Source: Ferrigenium kumadai
Lineage (GTDB): Bacteria; Pseudomonadota; Gammaproteobacteria; Burkholderiales; Gallionellaceae
Assembly (NCBI RefSeq): GCF_018324385.1
Contig: NZ_AP019536.1
Span: forward strand, 1,550,001-1,614,000
Direction of reading: 5' to 3'
DNA: 64,000 nucleotides
Shown here: positions 42,983 through 52,409 of the stretch, in pieces
How positions within the stretch are numbered: the stretch's first letter is position 1
How the letters are laid out: every line of letters starts with the position of its first letter
Position numbers and translations under genes: made by a program
Notes under the pieces: generated by a model
What the model was told of the DNA's origin: nothing
Database searches by the model: none
Seen by the model: only the letters and a program-made list of their open reading frames with translations

Positions 42983-44548
42983 TCAGCGATAAAGGCGTAT
43001 GGTTGGTGACAACTCTGCATCTGAAAGCAGGCCGGCAAATTCACCGGTGATGCCATCTGCGTTGGTAGCCGTCCGTTGCATGAAAAACTTGCCTACCCTG
43101 AGTACCGTCATGGGACGGCAAATCCCTCCGGCCGCTGGAGTAGTGCAATCCACCAACACCACGTTCAGAAGGCGCCTGCCTTCCTGGCCATTTTGTACCG
43201 GCTCTCTGTAATATTTGGCGTCAAGACTCTGCAGTCCATAGGAATAGGGAGACTTCCCCGCCGCCCATAGATTCGCATCCCCCGTATAGGTCGGTCCGGG
43301 TGTTGCGGGAACGGATGAGACCCCGGAAGGATAGAGTTGCGACCAGGTCTCAGGAACGCTGCTCGCAGGGGGAACACCGCTGACGGCAGTCCTGTTATAA
43401 GACCAGAGCACGCCGTAATTGTCGTCACAGTTCCCGGCGCAACCGCCGCCGCTCAAATTAGTGTTGAGTACGCTGGTTGGCAGCGGGGCAACCCGTGTGA
43501 CATTGGTTCCGGACGGTCCCGACAGCCAACCATCCAGCAGAAAAGCCGATGCTTGCTTCGGCAGGGGCCCCATCCAGTTGTTGGAGCCCCCATTCCCGGA
43601 ACCCGGAGTGTACTGCCTGATGTTTGCATCCGGCGGGCAGGTGTCACGGTCCAGGGAACTATCGAGGGGAGAACCATATTGATCGAAGCGCGTGTTCAGC
43701 GCTCCAAGAGATTTTCCAGCTGCCAGCCCCGTATTGGTCCACACCGTGCTCCCCGTCGTTCCCGAGATAATGGATTTTCCCGTGCACAGGAAAGGCGCAG
43801 CAAAGTCCGCGCTCCCCTCGTTCTCTTCGCAGCCTTCTTGGGTACTCGCCGTGGGGTGCAGATATAACTCGGTTCCCGGCCCCAGCCCGGCCAGAGTCCC
43901 GTTGATGACCCCGAAATTATAATTGACGCCCCGCATGTAACCGTATTCTGTCTCGTATTTGCCCCCGCCAGTTTCGAACTGAACCCATTTTTCAGGATGT
44001 TGCGGATCCAAGGCACAGAGTCCAAGGGGAGCGATGTTGTTCATGAATCGTCCCGCCACGGCACTGCCATAAGTGCTGACGTTAAGGAGGTTCCAGATCC
44101 CTGCGAACCAGGTTCCCATGGCGCCGGTTTCGGTATCCACCTTGATGAAATACAGCCCAGCGGGCTGCACCTTCGCTTCAGCCACCGTCTTCCAGACCGA
44201 TGAGTAAGGAGCCGCGCTGAAGTGGATGTTGCCGGACGGCAAGGCGACCTCTTCCCAGCCGAGAGCGCCCATGAACCTGTTGCGCTGAATGGAGTTATCG
44301 TTGCCATTGGCCGTCAGTTTCTGTGCCCAGACTACCGCCCTGTCGATACCGCCCTCGGTCCCGTTCAGCTCTTTCGCCCCGCTCAGCGCCGCCGCATCCG
44401 CCGCGTTCTGCTGCCCAGTCCTGGCGAGATAGAGATGCCCCAGGTCGATCACCAGGGCGAGGAAGCCGATGAACAATGCCAAACCGATGCCAACGACGAC
44501 GGCGACTGCGCCGCTCTGCCGTTTTTTCAAGTTGGCTCCGATTTTCAT
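42983..44548 (-). CDS. tadG: TadG-like protein, Flp pilus assembly
   Basis: 521 residues. An N-terminal Tad/Flp-type hydrophobic helix (GAVAVVVGIGLALFIGFLALVIDLGHLYLARTGQ) with LDLGHLYLARTGQQNAADAAALSG is the common start of TadG family proteins. The rest is periplasmic, rich in Gly, Asn and Cys, without a recognised von Willebrand A domain. It is thought to be a minor component of the pilus tip or base. It is the first of the tadG-tadE-tadF trio; the start has an AAGGGAAG ribosome site. Confidence 0.85.
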   Translation of the reverse strand: MKIGANLKKRQSGAVAVVVGIGLALFIGFLALVIDLGHLYLARTGQQNAADAAALSGAKELNGTEGGIDRAVVWAQKLTANGNDNSIQRNRFMGALGWEEVALPSGNIHFSAAPYSSVWKTVAEAKVQPAGLYFIKVDTETGAMGTWFAGIWNLLNVSTYGSAVAGRFMNNIAPLGLCALDPQHPEKWVQFETGGGKYETEYGYMRGVNYNFGVINGTLAGLGPGTELYLHPTASTQEGCEENEGSADFAAPFLCTGKSIISGTTGSTVWTNTGLAAGKSLGALNTRFDQYGSPLDSSLDRDTCPPDANIRQYTPGSGNGGSNNWMGPLPKQASAFLLDGWLSGPSGTNVTRVAPLPTSVLNTNLSGGGCAGNCDDNYGVLWSYNRTAVSGVPPASSVPETWSQLYPSGVSSVPATPGPTYTGDANLWAAGKSPYSYGLQSLDAKYYREPVQNGQEGRRLLNVVLVDCTTPAAGGICRPMTVLRVGKFFMQRTATNADGITGEFAGLLSDAELSPTIRLYR

Positions 44549-44575
44549 TGGCTTCCCTTTCGGCTCAGCCTGTGC

Positions 44576-44872
44576 TTACTTCAGGGTCGTTCCGACGTTC
44601 ATTATGCCGATGCCGCCGCTCGGCGCCGCAGCAGGCGTTTCGTAGGCCTTGTGGTAATTGTCTATGCTGGAGTTTGCCGCTTGGCCGTCGATGCCCGTCA
44701 CCGGATTTCTGTTCTGGGATGCGTCGGGATTGATGACCTGCTGGGCCTTGGCCATGTTCGCGGCCTCGCCGAATTTTTCGTCCAGGCGAGGGGTGGTTGT
44801 GGCGGTGCAGCCGGCCAAAACAGCCACTGCCAGCAACCCGGCGCTCATTCCTTTGATCCATTCGCTTTTCAT
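44576..44872 (-). CDS. Small lipoprotein of the tad locus
   Basis: 98 residues with a lipobox (LAGC, about residue 22) after a hydrophobic signal, so it should be a lipoprotein. The mature part is Asn/Ala/Gln-rich with DEKFGEAANMAKAQQVINPDAS. In the Tad locus this is the place of RcpB or another outer-membrane lipoprotein that aids secretin assembly; the sequence is too short to call it one. It sits between rcpA and tadG, the usual place for such a factor. Confidence 0.7.
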   Translation of the reverse strand: MKSEWIKGMSAGLLAVAVLAGCTATTTPRLDEKFGEAANMAKAQQVINPDASQNRNPVTGIDGQAANSSIDNYHKAYETPAAAPSGGIGIMNVGTTLK

Positions 44873-45007
44873 GATCGTCTCCTTATTCGTGAAACCTCTG
44901 GTCCGTCCCCCCTAGCCATCACGCAGCGAGAGAGAGGCAAGGGGCAGCCCCTGATGCAACTCCTGTGTCCGTAACCGGACAAGCCCTGGTTATCTCAGCG
45001 GCAGACG

Positions 45008-46462
45008 TTATTTCATCTGAAAGCCACCGGAGGCAGGAGCCTGTTCCGCGGGTGCAGCGGGAGCAGCCTGAGACTGAGACTCAGCCTTTGGCGAGCCTTC
45101 GAGCTTGCCCTCCAGCAGGTACTCGGCACGCGAGGGCTGGATATAGTTATCCGTCGGCAGGACATAATCAGGCGGCAACGGTTTCACCAAGCGCGGCGTA
45201 ATGACGAACACCAGTTCGCTACGGTCGTGCACGAAACTGGTGCTGCGGAACAATGCGCCGATCACCGGCAGTTCGCCCAGGCCCGGGAATGCCGTGACGG
45301 TTGCCGTGACATTGCTCTTGATCAGGCCGCCGATGGCAAAGCTCTGGCCGTCATTCAACTGCACGGTAGTGGCGGAGCGACGGGTTGTGATCGTGGGCAG
45401 GAGCTGCGTGCCGACAGTGATATTTCTCCCCAGCTCGGAGACTTCCGGCGCCACCTTGAGATTGATGCGTCCGTCTTCCAGCACCGTCGGCGTGAATTTG
45501 AGCGCGACCCCGAAGTCTTTTTGCTCGAGGGTAATGGTGGATCCCCCTACGCCGACCTGCGGCACCGGGATGTAAATGCTGCCGCCGGCAAGAAACGAAC
45601 CTTCCTGCCCGCTCATAGCCATGATGTTCGGCTCGGCCAATATCTTCACCAATCCGTCCTGTTTTGCGCCGTCCAGGGTCAGCGATTTCTGGGCATTGCC
45701 GAGAGTGATGGAGGCGGCGTTGGGTGTGGCGTTGGTTGTTCCTGTCAAAAAGTTCGCCAGGAGAGAATAGGTCATGTTGCCGTTAAATCCGCCCAATGCC
45801 CCGGTGAACCTGGAACCCAATGCATCCGTCAGCGTCTTGTCCACTTCCGCCACTTTCACCTCCAGCATCACCTGCTGGGGAGCCCCGACCTGGAGAAAAT
45901 TAAGGACCTTCTTGCCGCTATAGGCTTCGGCCAGCGCAACGGCCCGGTCCACCTTGACCGCATCGGATGCGGTACCGGTCAACACCACCGTGTCGGCCGC
46001 CGAGGCCACGCGGATGTTCCGCTCACCGGGTAGCAGTTGCTGCAATTTTCCCTGCAACCCACCGGTGGCTTTCCCAACCGCCCCGCCCACCACGGTCACG
46101 TCCATCACGGTAGTCTGTCCGGATTTGTCCTTTAGCATCACGACCGTCGAACCGGGCGACCTGCCATTCAGCACAAGCTCCCTGAGACTGGTCACCCTGA
46201 CCTGCACCACTTTCGGGTCGTCTACCGACACCTTATCCAGCCTGGTTTTTTCAGGCAGCCGGATCAGGTGGGATTGGCCCACGGCAAGTTCCAGATAGGG
46301 CGCGATCTCCGTCGCCTGAGGAACAGGATTGGGAGTCACCTTGGCCGGCGCAGTCCTGGGGACTTCCGCGGCCTGCAAAGGCGCGGCAATCAGCGCAATC
46401 CCCAGAGCCGCGGCAAGAAGCTTGCCACCATATCGCCACATGATCTTGTGCTCGTTCATCAT
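45008..46462 (-). CDS. rcpA: RcpA/CpaC outer-membrane secretin of the Tad pilus
   Basis: 484 residues from ATG 46462 (tandem ATG, GAGAGGAA ribosome site). A signal peptide (about 1-30), an N-terminal secretin domain, a BON domain around residues 140-205, then the secretin channel with VPQVGVGGSTITLEQKDFGVAL, GGLIKSNVTATVTAFPGL and a conserved C-terminal ITPRLVKPL. It makes the outer-membrane pore for the pilus. The tail is Ala/Pro/Gln-rich. RcpC and the small lipoprotein flank it. Confidence 0.93.
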   Translation of the reverse strand: MMNEHKIMWRYGGKLLAAALGIALIAAPLQAAEVPRTAPAKVTPNPVPQATEIAPYLELAVGQSHLIRLPEKTRLDKVSVDDPKVVQVRVTSLRELVLNGRSPGSTVVMLKDKSGQTTVMDVTVVGGAVGKATGGLQGKLQQLLPGERNIRVASAADTVVLTGTASDAVKVDRAVALAEAYSGKKVLNFLQVGAPQQVMLEVKVAEVDKTLTDALGSRFTGALGGFNGNMTYSLLANFLTGTTNATPNAASITLGNAQKSLTLDGAKQDGLVKILAEPNIMAMSGQEGSFLAGGSIYIPVPQVGVGGSTITLEQKDFGVALKFTPTVLEDGRINLKVAPEVSELGRNITVGTQLLPTITTRRSATTVQLNDGQSFAIGGLIKSNVTATVTAFPGLGELPVIGALFRSTSFVHDRSELVFVITPRLVKPLPPDYVLPTDNYIQPSRAEYLLEGKLEGSPKAESQSQAAPAAPAEQAPASGGFQMK

Positions 46463-46617
46463 CGTTTCCTCTCTGTCATTGCGCGTAATCATTGTCACCC
46501 CCGATGCATTAGCGATTGCTGCATGGGCCCAACCACGAAATGCTGAACAACATTCGCCCCATTCCACCCGGCTCCGCTGCCATGCCACTGCGACACCGGA
46601 ATACTCGGCTGCCGGCA

Positions 46618-47532
46618 TCACTTCTCTCCCGCCGGAATATCGAATTCCTCGACACTCTTGGTATCTCCCCGGATGACCTCGACCTTTGCCTTGGGCGGTC
46701 CCGATTTCACCCGCGGTTTGCGGGAGGTCGTCGCTGTCTTGACAGAGGGCTTGGTCTCGGCTGGCTTGGTCTCAACGGGCTTGACCTCGGACTCGGGGGC
46801 GCTCTTCAGCAGGTCCTTCTTGTAAACGCCCGCGGTTGATATTTGCGTGTTATCGAGCTGGTTCCTCAGCACCAGGGAAAGGCTGCCCACACTGCGAGCC
46901 AGGTCGATTTTTTCCGCCTGTTCCGGAGTGACCTCGAGAGTGACGGCATTCACGACTTTGGGTTTACCCTCGCCCTGACCTGTTTCCTGCGCCACTGCCA
47001 GAAGAAGAATGTGTTCGAGTACGATCTTGGATATGCTCTTGTTCTCGCCCATCGCACGGGCGGACTCGTCCGTGGTGTTGACCAGAATATCCACATAGTT
47101 GCCGGGCAGAGCGAACCCCGCCACGCCGACCACGTCATTGACGCGCACCGTGATGGCTCGTTTGCCTTCCTTGATGGCGAATGACAGCCCCGGCTGCGCA
47201 CCGGCGGGAGCGAGCTTGGATTCCATGATCGGTTCGCCCTTGAGGATGCTCCCCCTGACGACACGACCCTCATTCGTTTTGGGATCCTTGAGCAGCGAGT
47301 CCCTGTCCTTGGCCAGGATCGTCCCCTGCGGGATGCTGCCCTCCGGCCAATTCTGCACCGACAGCATGTCGGGGGTCAGTCGTGCCCCCAGCTCGATGTC
47401 CGTCTTCGCGACCACCACCTGGCTGGTCGACACTTCCGCCTGCTGCGCAACCCAGCGCGATGCCAGGATCACAGCGGCCAACCCGATGATCACGGAGATC
47501 ACAATCATCACTATGGCTCTAGGATTTTTCAT
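46618..47532 (-). CDS. rcpC: RcpC/CpaB pilus assembly protein
   Basis: 304 residues. An N-terminal membrane anchor is followed by the RcpC SAF domain, recognised by TDIELGARLTPDMLSVQNWPEGSIPQG, and the middle Flp-assembly region (VRVNDVVGVAGFALPGNYVDIL). The C-terminus is Lys/Pro/Glu-rich (VKPVETKPAETKPSVK) and probably disordered. It works with the secretin to stabilise it in the periplasm. The gap to tadV upstream is 76 bp. Confidence 0.93.
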   Translation of the reverse strand: MKNPRAIVMIVISVIIGLAAVILASRWVAQQAEVSTSQVVVAKTDIELGARLTPDMLSVQNWPEGSIPQGTILAKDRDSLLKDPKTNEGRVVRGSILKGEPIMESKLAPAGAQPGLSFAIKEGKRAITVRVNDVVGVAGFALPGNYVDILVNTTDESARAMGENKSISKIVLEHILLLAVAQETGQGEGKPKVVNAVTLEVTPEQAEKIDLARSVGSLSLVLRNQLDNTQISTAGVYKKDLLKSAPESEVKPVETKPAETKPSVKTATTSRKPRVKSGPPKAKVEVIRGDTKSVEEFDIPAGEK

Positions 47533-47608
47533 CTGCCTTCCCCTTTAACGTAGGTGGTCGTCTCACTGAAAACTATGCCCGGCTAAACTCCATGTCTCTC
47601 GCCAACAC

Positions 47609-48199
47609 TCATGTCCAACCGCTCTTCCATGCAGCCTTCCAGGCGAGATACCCCAAGGTTCCCGCAGCAATCGCCACGGCGTAAGGGAATTTGCCTGCCG
47701 TTACCGGCGCGTCTTCAAGCGTGGGGACACTGCCCCCGGCTATCCTCACCGCGCCGGAACATAAAACTACGCGAACGTTTTGCAGCGTTCGCCGCAACAC
47801 CCCGACTTTCCACGCATAGCCAAGCGACAAGACCCCGCCCGCGAGAAAAGTGGCGAGGGTGGCACCAAGCGCGTCCACCGGCCCCAGAAACAAGCCCACC
47901 ATGGCCATCAGCTTGACGTCACCCGCCCCCATCGCACGGAGCAGGTACATCGGCAGCAGAGCCGCCAGTCCGATCGCGCCGCCCTCAATGGCATTCAGGA
48001 TCCCCGCCCCGCCCGGAATATGCGTCGCAGCGAAACCGGAACCCTCAGGCATAAAGACGTTCAGCAGGAGGCCCAGACCCGCCCCCCAGAAAACGATGGG
48101 ATTGGGGATACGGTGACTCCGCACATCCTCACGGACCGCTGCGAGCAACAGCAATGCCATCGGCAACAAGGCAATAAGCGCAGCCATGCGAGGAGTCAT
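47609..48199 (-). CDS. tadV: TadV/CpaA prepilin peptidase
   Basis: 196 residues with five or six membrane segments. The catalytic aspartates of the type IV prepilin peptidase family are seen in REDVRSHRIPN and MGAGDVKLM (the GxGD motif). It cleaves the leader peptides of the Flp pilins and of TadE and TadF. It lacks the methyltransferase domain of larger PilD enzymes. It is located between the flp genes and rcpC, as expected. Confidence 0.93.
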   Translation of the reverse strand: MTPRMAALIALLPMALLLLAAVREDVRSHRIPNPIVFWGAGLGLLLNVFMPEGSGFAATHIPGGAGILNAIEGGAIGLAALLPMYLLRAMGAGDVKLMAMVGLFLGPVDALGATLATFLAGGVLSLGYAWKVGVLRRTLQNVRVVLCSGAVRIAGGSVPTLEDAPVTAGKFPYAVAIAAGTLGYLAWKAAWKSGWT

Positions 48200-48286
48200 A
48201 AGCGATCACACCTCTTCAAAGTAACCGGTCAATCCCGAAACAAAATCCTGCGCGATGATCATCGTGAATTCATGAAACATCCGTGT

Positions 48287-48487
48287 TCAGCAGGCTTTTG
48301 CGCCATTGATACCGCCCAGCAACTTACAAAGCCGATTGAAGGAGTTCTCCACCTGAGCGCCGACAATCAGAGTGATGACAACGATCACCGTAGCGATGGC
48401 TGCTACCAGGATGGCATACTCCACTGCAGTCGCGGCTTCTTCTTCAGCTACAAAATTCGCCACAGACGATAGAAAGTTTTTCATCAC
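48287..48487 (-). CDS. flp: Flp pilin, copy 1 (Ala at the cleavage site)
   Basis: 66 residues. Leader, then EEEA|ATAVEYAILVA and a hydrophobic segment, then a C-terminal ENSFNRLCKLLGGINGAKAC. The residue before the predicted cleavage site is Ala (GCC) where nearly all Flp prepilins, including copy 2, have Gly. Cysteines at about 54 and 66 may form a disulfide. It is about 70 percent identical to copy 2 and directly follows it, a tandem duplication. ATG 48487 or 48484 starts it. Confidence 0.92.
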   Translation of the reverse strand: MMKNFLSSVANFVAEEEAATAVEYAILVAAIATVIVVITLIVGAQVENSFNRLCKLLGGINGAKAC

Positions 48488-48612
48488 AGGTCCCTCACCA
48501 GATTAAGCCCTATAGCGAAAATCATCCGCATCGCTTGTCCGCGCACTCTGACTGTTGCGCAAGCAGGCCGAATGTGGCCCGCTCGCGAAACAGATACAGC
48601 ACTGTCTTGCAG

Positions 48613-48813
48613 CTACGAGCAAGCTTTTGCGCCGTTAATGCCGCCAAGTGCCTGGCAGACCCTGTTGAACGCGTTCTCAACCTGGGCACCGACAATCAGA
48701 GTGACGATAACGATCACCGCGGCAATGGCCGCCACCAAGATGCCGTATTCCACGGCAGTCGCGCCTTCTTCTTCACGGATAAAATTTGTCAACGGCGAGA
48801 AAAAATTCTTCAT
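48613..48813 (-). CDS. flp: Flp pilin, copy 2 (canonical)
   Basis: 66 residues from ATG 48813 behind an AAGGAGAT ribosome site; the frame extends upstream without a better start. The cleavage site EEEG|ATAVEY is canonical with Gly at -1 and Glu/Tyr at +5/+6. The hydrophobic segment and the C-terminal GGINGAKACS match copy 1. It is the first gene of the tad transcript and likely the main pilin. Two cysteines are conserved with copy 1. Confidence 0.93.
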   Translation of the reverse strand: MKNFFSPLTNFIREEEGATAVEYGILVAAIAAVIVIVTLIVGAQVENAFNRVCQALGGINGAKACS

Positions 48814-49126
48814 CACGATCTCCTTAGTTAAGTACCTGTTAAAGTCACCCCTGACCGCCGCCCTCAACGACATCGTGTGCTGTGACACATGACACCTTGA
48901 GCAGCTGTCCGAACTACACGTCACCACAACCCCTGTGCTGCAGACTTCGGTGTGGAATTTAGGCTTCAGGTGCGGCCGGGACAATACTGTCAAATACGTA
49001 ATTCAAGGCGGCCTTGAACTGAGCACCGGGGAGCGCGAAGAAAATCAGTAATTGACCGTATGGCTCGACGTACAAAGCCTGGAGTAGATTCGAGTCGTCC
49101 AGCAGCTATCACAATTGTCAATACAG
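48814..49126. promoter_or_regulatory. Control region between flp2 and the glycan cluster, with a Crp-like site
   Basis: 313 bp. TGTGACACATGACACC at 48881-48896 fits 8 of 10 positions of the Crp/Vfr consensus TGTGA-N6-TCACA, and lies 68-83 bp before flp2. No clear sigma-54 (GGCAC-N5-TTGC) site is seen. The right part of the region holds nothing recognisable. Confidence 0.35.
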
Positions 49127-50638
49127 ATGGCATCTCCAGCTTCCTCCGCAATTCCCTGCACCAGCAGATACTCAGGCCTGTCATGGCCGCTCATCATCGG
49201 CGCGTTGACCTATCTGGGCTTATTGGCCTATGGAAACCTGCTGCTGGGAGATGGGGACTCCTATTGGCACATCGGCGCCGGCCGATGGATCATCGAGCAT
49301 GCGGTCATACCCGCTTACGACCCTTTCTCCCACACCATGCGGGGGGCGCCATGGACGGCGCACGAATGGCTTTCCGAAGTGATCATGGCCCTCGCCTATC
49401 AAGCCTTCAGTTGGGCGGGAGTGATCGCGTTGACGGCCGCCGCCTTTGCTGGCACCATGGCGATCCTGACGCGCTTCCTGCTGAAGGACTTTGAACCCGT
49501 TCACGCATTGATATTCGCGGCCCTGGCCGTGATGATGACGGCGCCGCACTTGCTGGCCCGCCCCCATGCGCTCGCCATGCCGCTACTGGTCCTGTGGGCA
49601 GCCCAACTGGTACGCGGCGCAGAACAAGGACGCGCACCCAGCCTCTGGCTGCTGCCCGTCATGACCCTGTGGGCCAATCTCCACGGCGGGTTCACCCTCG
49701 GGCTTGCACTTGCACTGTTCTTCGCGGTGGAGGGTGTCCTCAATGCGCGGCAGAAGAATGAAACCTTCAAGGCTGCAAAATCCTGGTCTCTCTTTGTCGG
49801 TCTTTCCCTGATAAGCGCGCTGCTCACGCCCCACGGAATCAAGGGCATCCTGTTCACTGGACAGCTTCTGAGCGGAAGCTATGCCCTCGATCACATTTCT
49901 GAATGGCAATCGCCGAGCTTTCACCGTGTCCAGCCCCTGGAGATCTGGCTGCTGGCCGGTCTTGCCGTGGCTTTCCACCAAGGCCTCCGGTTGCCGGCCC
50001 TCCGGCTGTTGCTGTTGCTGGCGCTGGTTCACCTTGCACTGAAACACATGCGCAATGTCGAGCTGATCGGCTTGCTGGTCCCATTATTTGTGTCGGCACC
50101 GTTCGCCAGGCAATGGCAGGAACGGGCCGCCACGGGACGTCAGCTCGCGAACGTGGATCGAATGTTCCATGAATTGGCCAAAGTAGCGAGCCGCCGCGCA
50201 ACGACTCTGACGATGATGGGACTGCTGCTGATCACGCCATTGTCCGTACAACAGAGTGCGGCGATTCCGAAAGAAGACATCTCGCCTGCCGGTGCACTTC
50301 AGGCAGTGCGAAACGCGAACCTGACCGGGCCTGTGCTGAACGAATATAGTTTTGGCGGATATCTCATCTATGCCGGCATCCCGCCCTTCATTGACGGACG
50401 TGCGGATATGTATGGCGACGAGTTCATGAAGACGTATTTCGAATCTATCAACCTGACGACCTCGGACGGCCTGCAAAAACTACTGCAGAAGTACCGCATC
50501 GAATGGACGCTTCTGCCTCCAGATACTGCCGCGGTGGCTTTGCTGGATCAGCTGCCGGAATGGAGCCGCCTGCATGCAGACAAAGTCGTCGTGGTCCACG
50601 TCAGGAATACGGCGCGTAAAAAGGAAGAAATGCCTTGA
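49127..50638 (+). CDS. GT-C-like membrane glycosyltransferase, first of two
   Basis: 503 residues from ATG 49127 (a TTG at 49115 is possible). It has about ten membrane segments. The first periplasmic loop carries the acidic pattern GDGDSYWHIGAGRWIIEH followed by PAYDPFSHT, which is the signature of GT-C-type membrane proteins that use polyprenyl-phosphate sugars. A soluble domain ends the protein. It probably transfers a sugar outside the membrane. Its stop overlaps the TTG start of the next gene. Confidence 0.75.
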   Translation: MASPASSAIPCTSRYSGLSWPLIIGALTYLGLLAYGNLLLGDGDSYWHIGAGRWIIEHAVIPAYDPFSHTMRGAPWTAHEWLSEVIMALAYQAFSWAGVIALTAAAFAGTMAILTRFLLKDFEPVHALIFAALAVMMTAPHLLARPHALAMPLLVLWAAQLVRGAEQGRAPSLWLLPVMTLWANLHGGFTLGLALALFFAVEGVLNARQKNETFKAAKSWSLFVGLSLISALLTPHGIKGILFTGQLLSGSYALDHISEWQSPSFHRVQPLEIWLLAGLAVAFHQGLRLPALRLLLLLALVHLALKHMRNVELIGLLVPLFVSAPFARQWQERAATGRQLANVDRMFHELAKVASRRATTLTMMGLLLITPLSVQQSAAIPKEDISPAGALQAVRNANLTGPVLNEYSFGGYLIYAGIPPFIDGRADMYGDEFMKTYFESINLTTSDGLQKLLQKYRIEWTLLPPDTAAVALLDQLPEWSRLHADKVVVVHVRNTARKKEEMP

Positions 50639-52242
50639 GCCGTTTGCCCGCGACCCGCCGGCAGTGGCTGGCCCTGGCTGTCATATCGCTATATTTCCTG
50701 CTCGCACTATTTCTCGGCCTGTCCCGCCACTGGGGCTACATCACATCCATCAACGACCTCGGGGTATTCGACCAGGCGGTGTGGGGAACGATGCACGGCC
50801 AGTTCCTGCTTAACACCAGCCAGCTCGATCAACCGATCAACTGGCTCGGTTTTCATTTCAATCCCGTGATCCTGCTGTTTGTCCCTCTCTATGCCATCGC
50901 CCCCTATCCAGAATGGTTCACGCTCGCCCAAGCGCTCGCGCTTTCACTTGCGGCGTGGCCGATCTTTCTGCTCGCAAGCCGCATCTGCCGGTCCGAAACG
51001 GCGGGGCTGTTATGGGTAGTCGCCTATCTGGCCAACCCGTTCTTATTGAACGCAGCGGCATGGGATTTTCACCCCGTCTCTCTGGCCGTGCCCCTCATTG
51101 CACTTGCCTTGCTGTCCGTCGAAAAAATGGATCGCCGCCTGTTGTTCGTTTCTTGCCTGCCGCTGTTGTTGATTCAGGAGCAGTTTGGACTGACGGTTAC
51201 CGCCTTTGGACTTCTCTGGTGGTTGCGCAACCGACAGTGGAAAATTGCTGTCGGCCTTGTTCTGGTGGGCATAACGCATACCGCGCTGGTGCTGGGAGTG
51301 ATCATGCCAGCGCTCTCACCCACCGGCTCCCATGTGATGTTTGCCAGCGAATTGGGACACCTCAGCCGCTATGGATGGCTGGGAAAATCTGCTGGCGATA
51401 TGACGTCCAATTTGCTGCACCATCCCTGGTCGATCGCTCAGGCGGTATTGTTCGATCGATTGGGCTGGACTTACCTGACCTTGTTGCTCTTGCCCTTTTT
51501 CGGGTTCCCCCTCGCGGCAACTGTTTACCTGCTGCCTGCGCTTCCGGATCTCGCGGCCAACCTGCTTTCGTCCAACCCGATGCCCAGGAGCGTGTTCGCC
51601 TACCACAGCGTAACGCTGGTGCCCGTACTCACCATAGCTGCGGCCTATAGCGCCCGGTGCATCTCGCGGCAGTGGGAATGGCTGTCCAACGCACAGATCA
51701 GCGGGCTGGCTCTCGTCTCCAGCCTGGTCATGGGCTATGCTCTGGCTCCCCTGCCCATCGCAGGCGCGGTCAACTTCTGGGCCCCCGCCCGCTTCCCGGT
51801 TGTTCCCGATCCGGCACCCGCCGCAATCCGGGCGGCACTGGGCAACGCTTCCGCTTCCGTCCAAGGCAACGTCGGCGCGCATTTTTCCCAGCGCAGCCAA
51901 ATTAATACTTACCCGAAAAAACCGGAGGGAGTAGAGGCGATCGTCCTCAGGCTGGAGAGCCCTACAAGAGAGATTTCCTCATCCGATCCCGGAGAAACAG
52001 CCACCCTTGCATCGCATCTGCAAATGCGGCCGGCAGAGTACCTCGCCTCGATCGAATGCCTGCTTTCCCGTGAGGATTTCAAAGTAGCACTGTGGGAGGA
52101 TCCATGGCTGGTCTTTTCGCGCAACGCCATGATGGACGCCACGGTGCGGCGTGAAATTGAATTGAAGCTCCTGCGGCTCCGGCAAGAATGGAGAATAAAT
52201 GCGGATGAGTACATTGCCGCATTGAAAACCTGCCCTAAGTAA
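50635..52242 (+). CDS. DUF2079 membrane protein (GT-C-like)
   Basis: 535 residues starting at TTG 50635, which overlaps the TGA of the previous gene as TTGA; the ribosome site AAAGGAAG supports this start. DUF2079 proteins have many membrane segments and a first loop pattern with NDLGVFDQAVWG, which is conserved here. The C-terminal half is soluble (about 420-535). They resemble GT-C glycosyltransferases, but no activity has been fixed. It is likely to work with the preceding and following membrane proteins. Confidence 0.85.
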   Translation: MSRLPATRRQWLALAVISLYFLLALFLGLSRHWGYITSINDLGVFDQAVWGTMHGQFLLNTSQLDQPINWLGFHFNPVILLFVPLYAIAPYPEWFTLAQALALSLAAWPIFLLASRICRSETAGLLWVVAYLANPFLLNAAAWDFHPVSLAVPLIALALLSVEKMDRRLLFVSCLPLLLIQEQFGLTVTAFGLLWWLRNRQWKIAVGLVLVGITHTALVLGVIMPALSPTGSHVMFASELGHLSRYGWLGKSAGDMTSNLLHHPWSIAQAVLFDRLGWTYLTLLLLPFFGFPLAATVYLLPALPDLAANLLSSNPMPRSVFAYHSVTLVPVLTIAAAYSARCISRQWEWLSNAQISGLALVSSLVMGYALAPLPIAGAVNFWAPARFPVVPDPAPAAIRAALGNASASVQGNVGAHFSQRSQINTYPKKPEGVEAIVLRLESPTREISSSDPGETATLASHLQMRPAEYLASIECLLSREDFKVALWEDPWLVFSRNAMMDATVRREIELKLLRLRQEWRINADEYIAALKTCPK

Positions 52243-52409
52243 TAAAATTCCCGGACCGGTACTGGCCGGAACAAGCTCGCGTTCAGGTCAACTCGCGTAC
52301 CTCGCGCCCCGAATGATCCATCTTCAGACTACAGTATTCCCCCAATAGCCTTCCCATTTTCGACTCGTTACCATCGGCACGAATCCAACCGAGGGCAGCA
52401 TTTCCTGAC

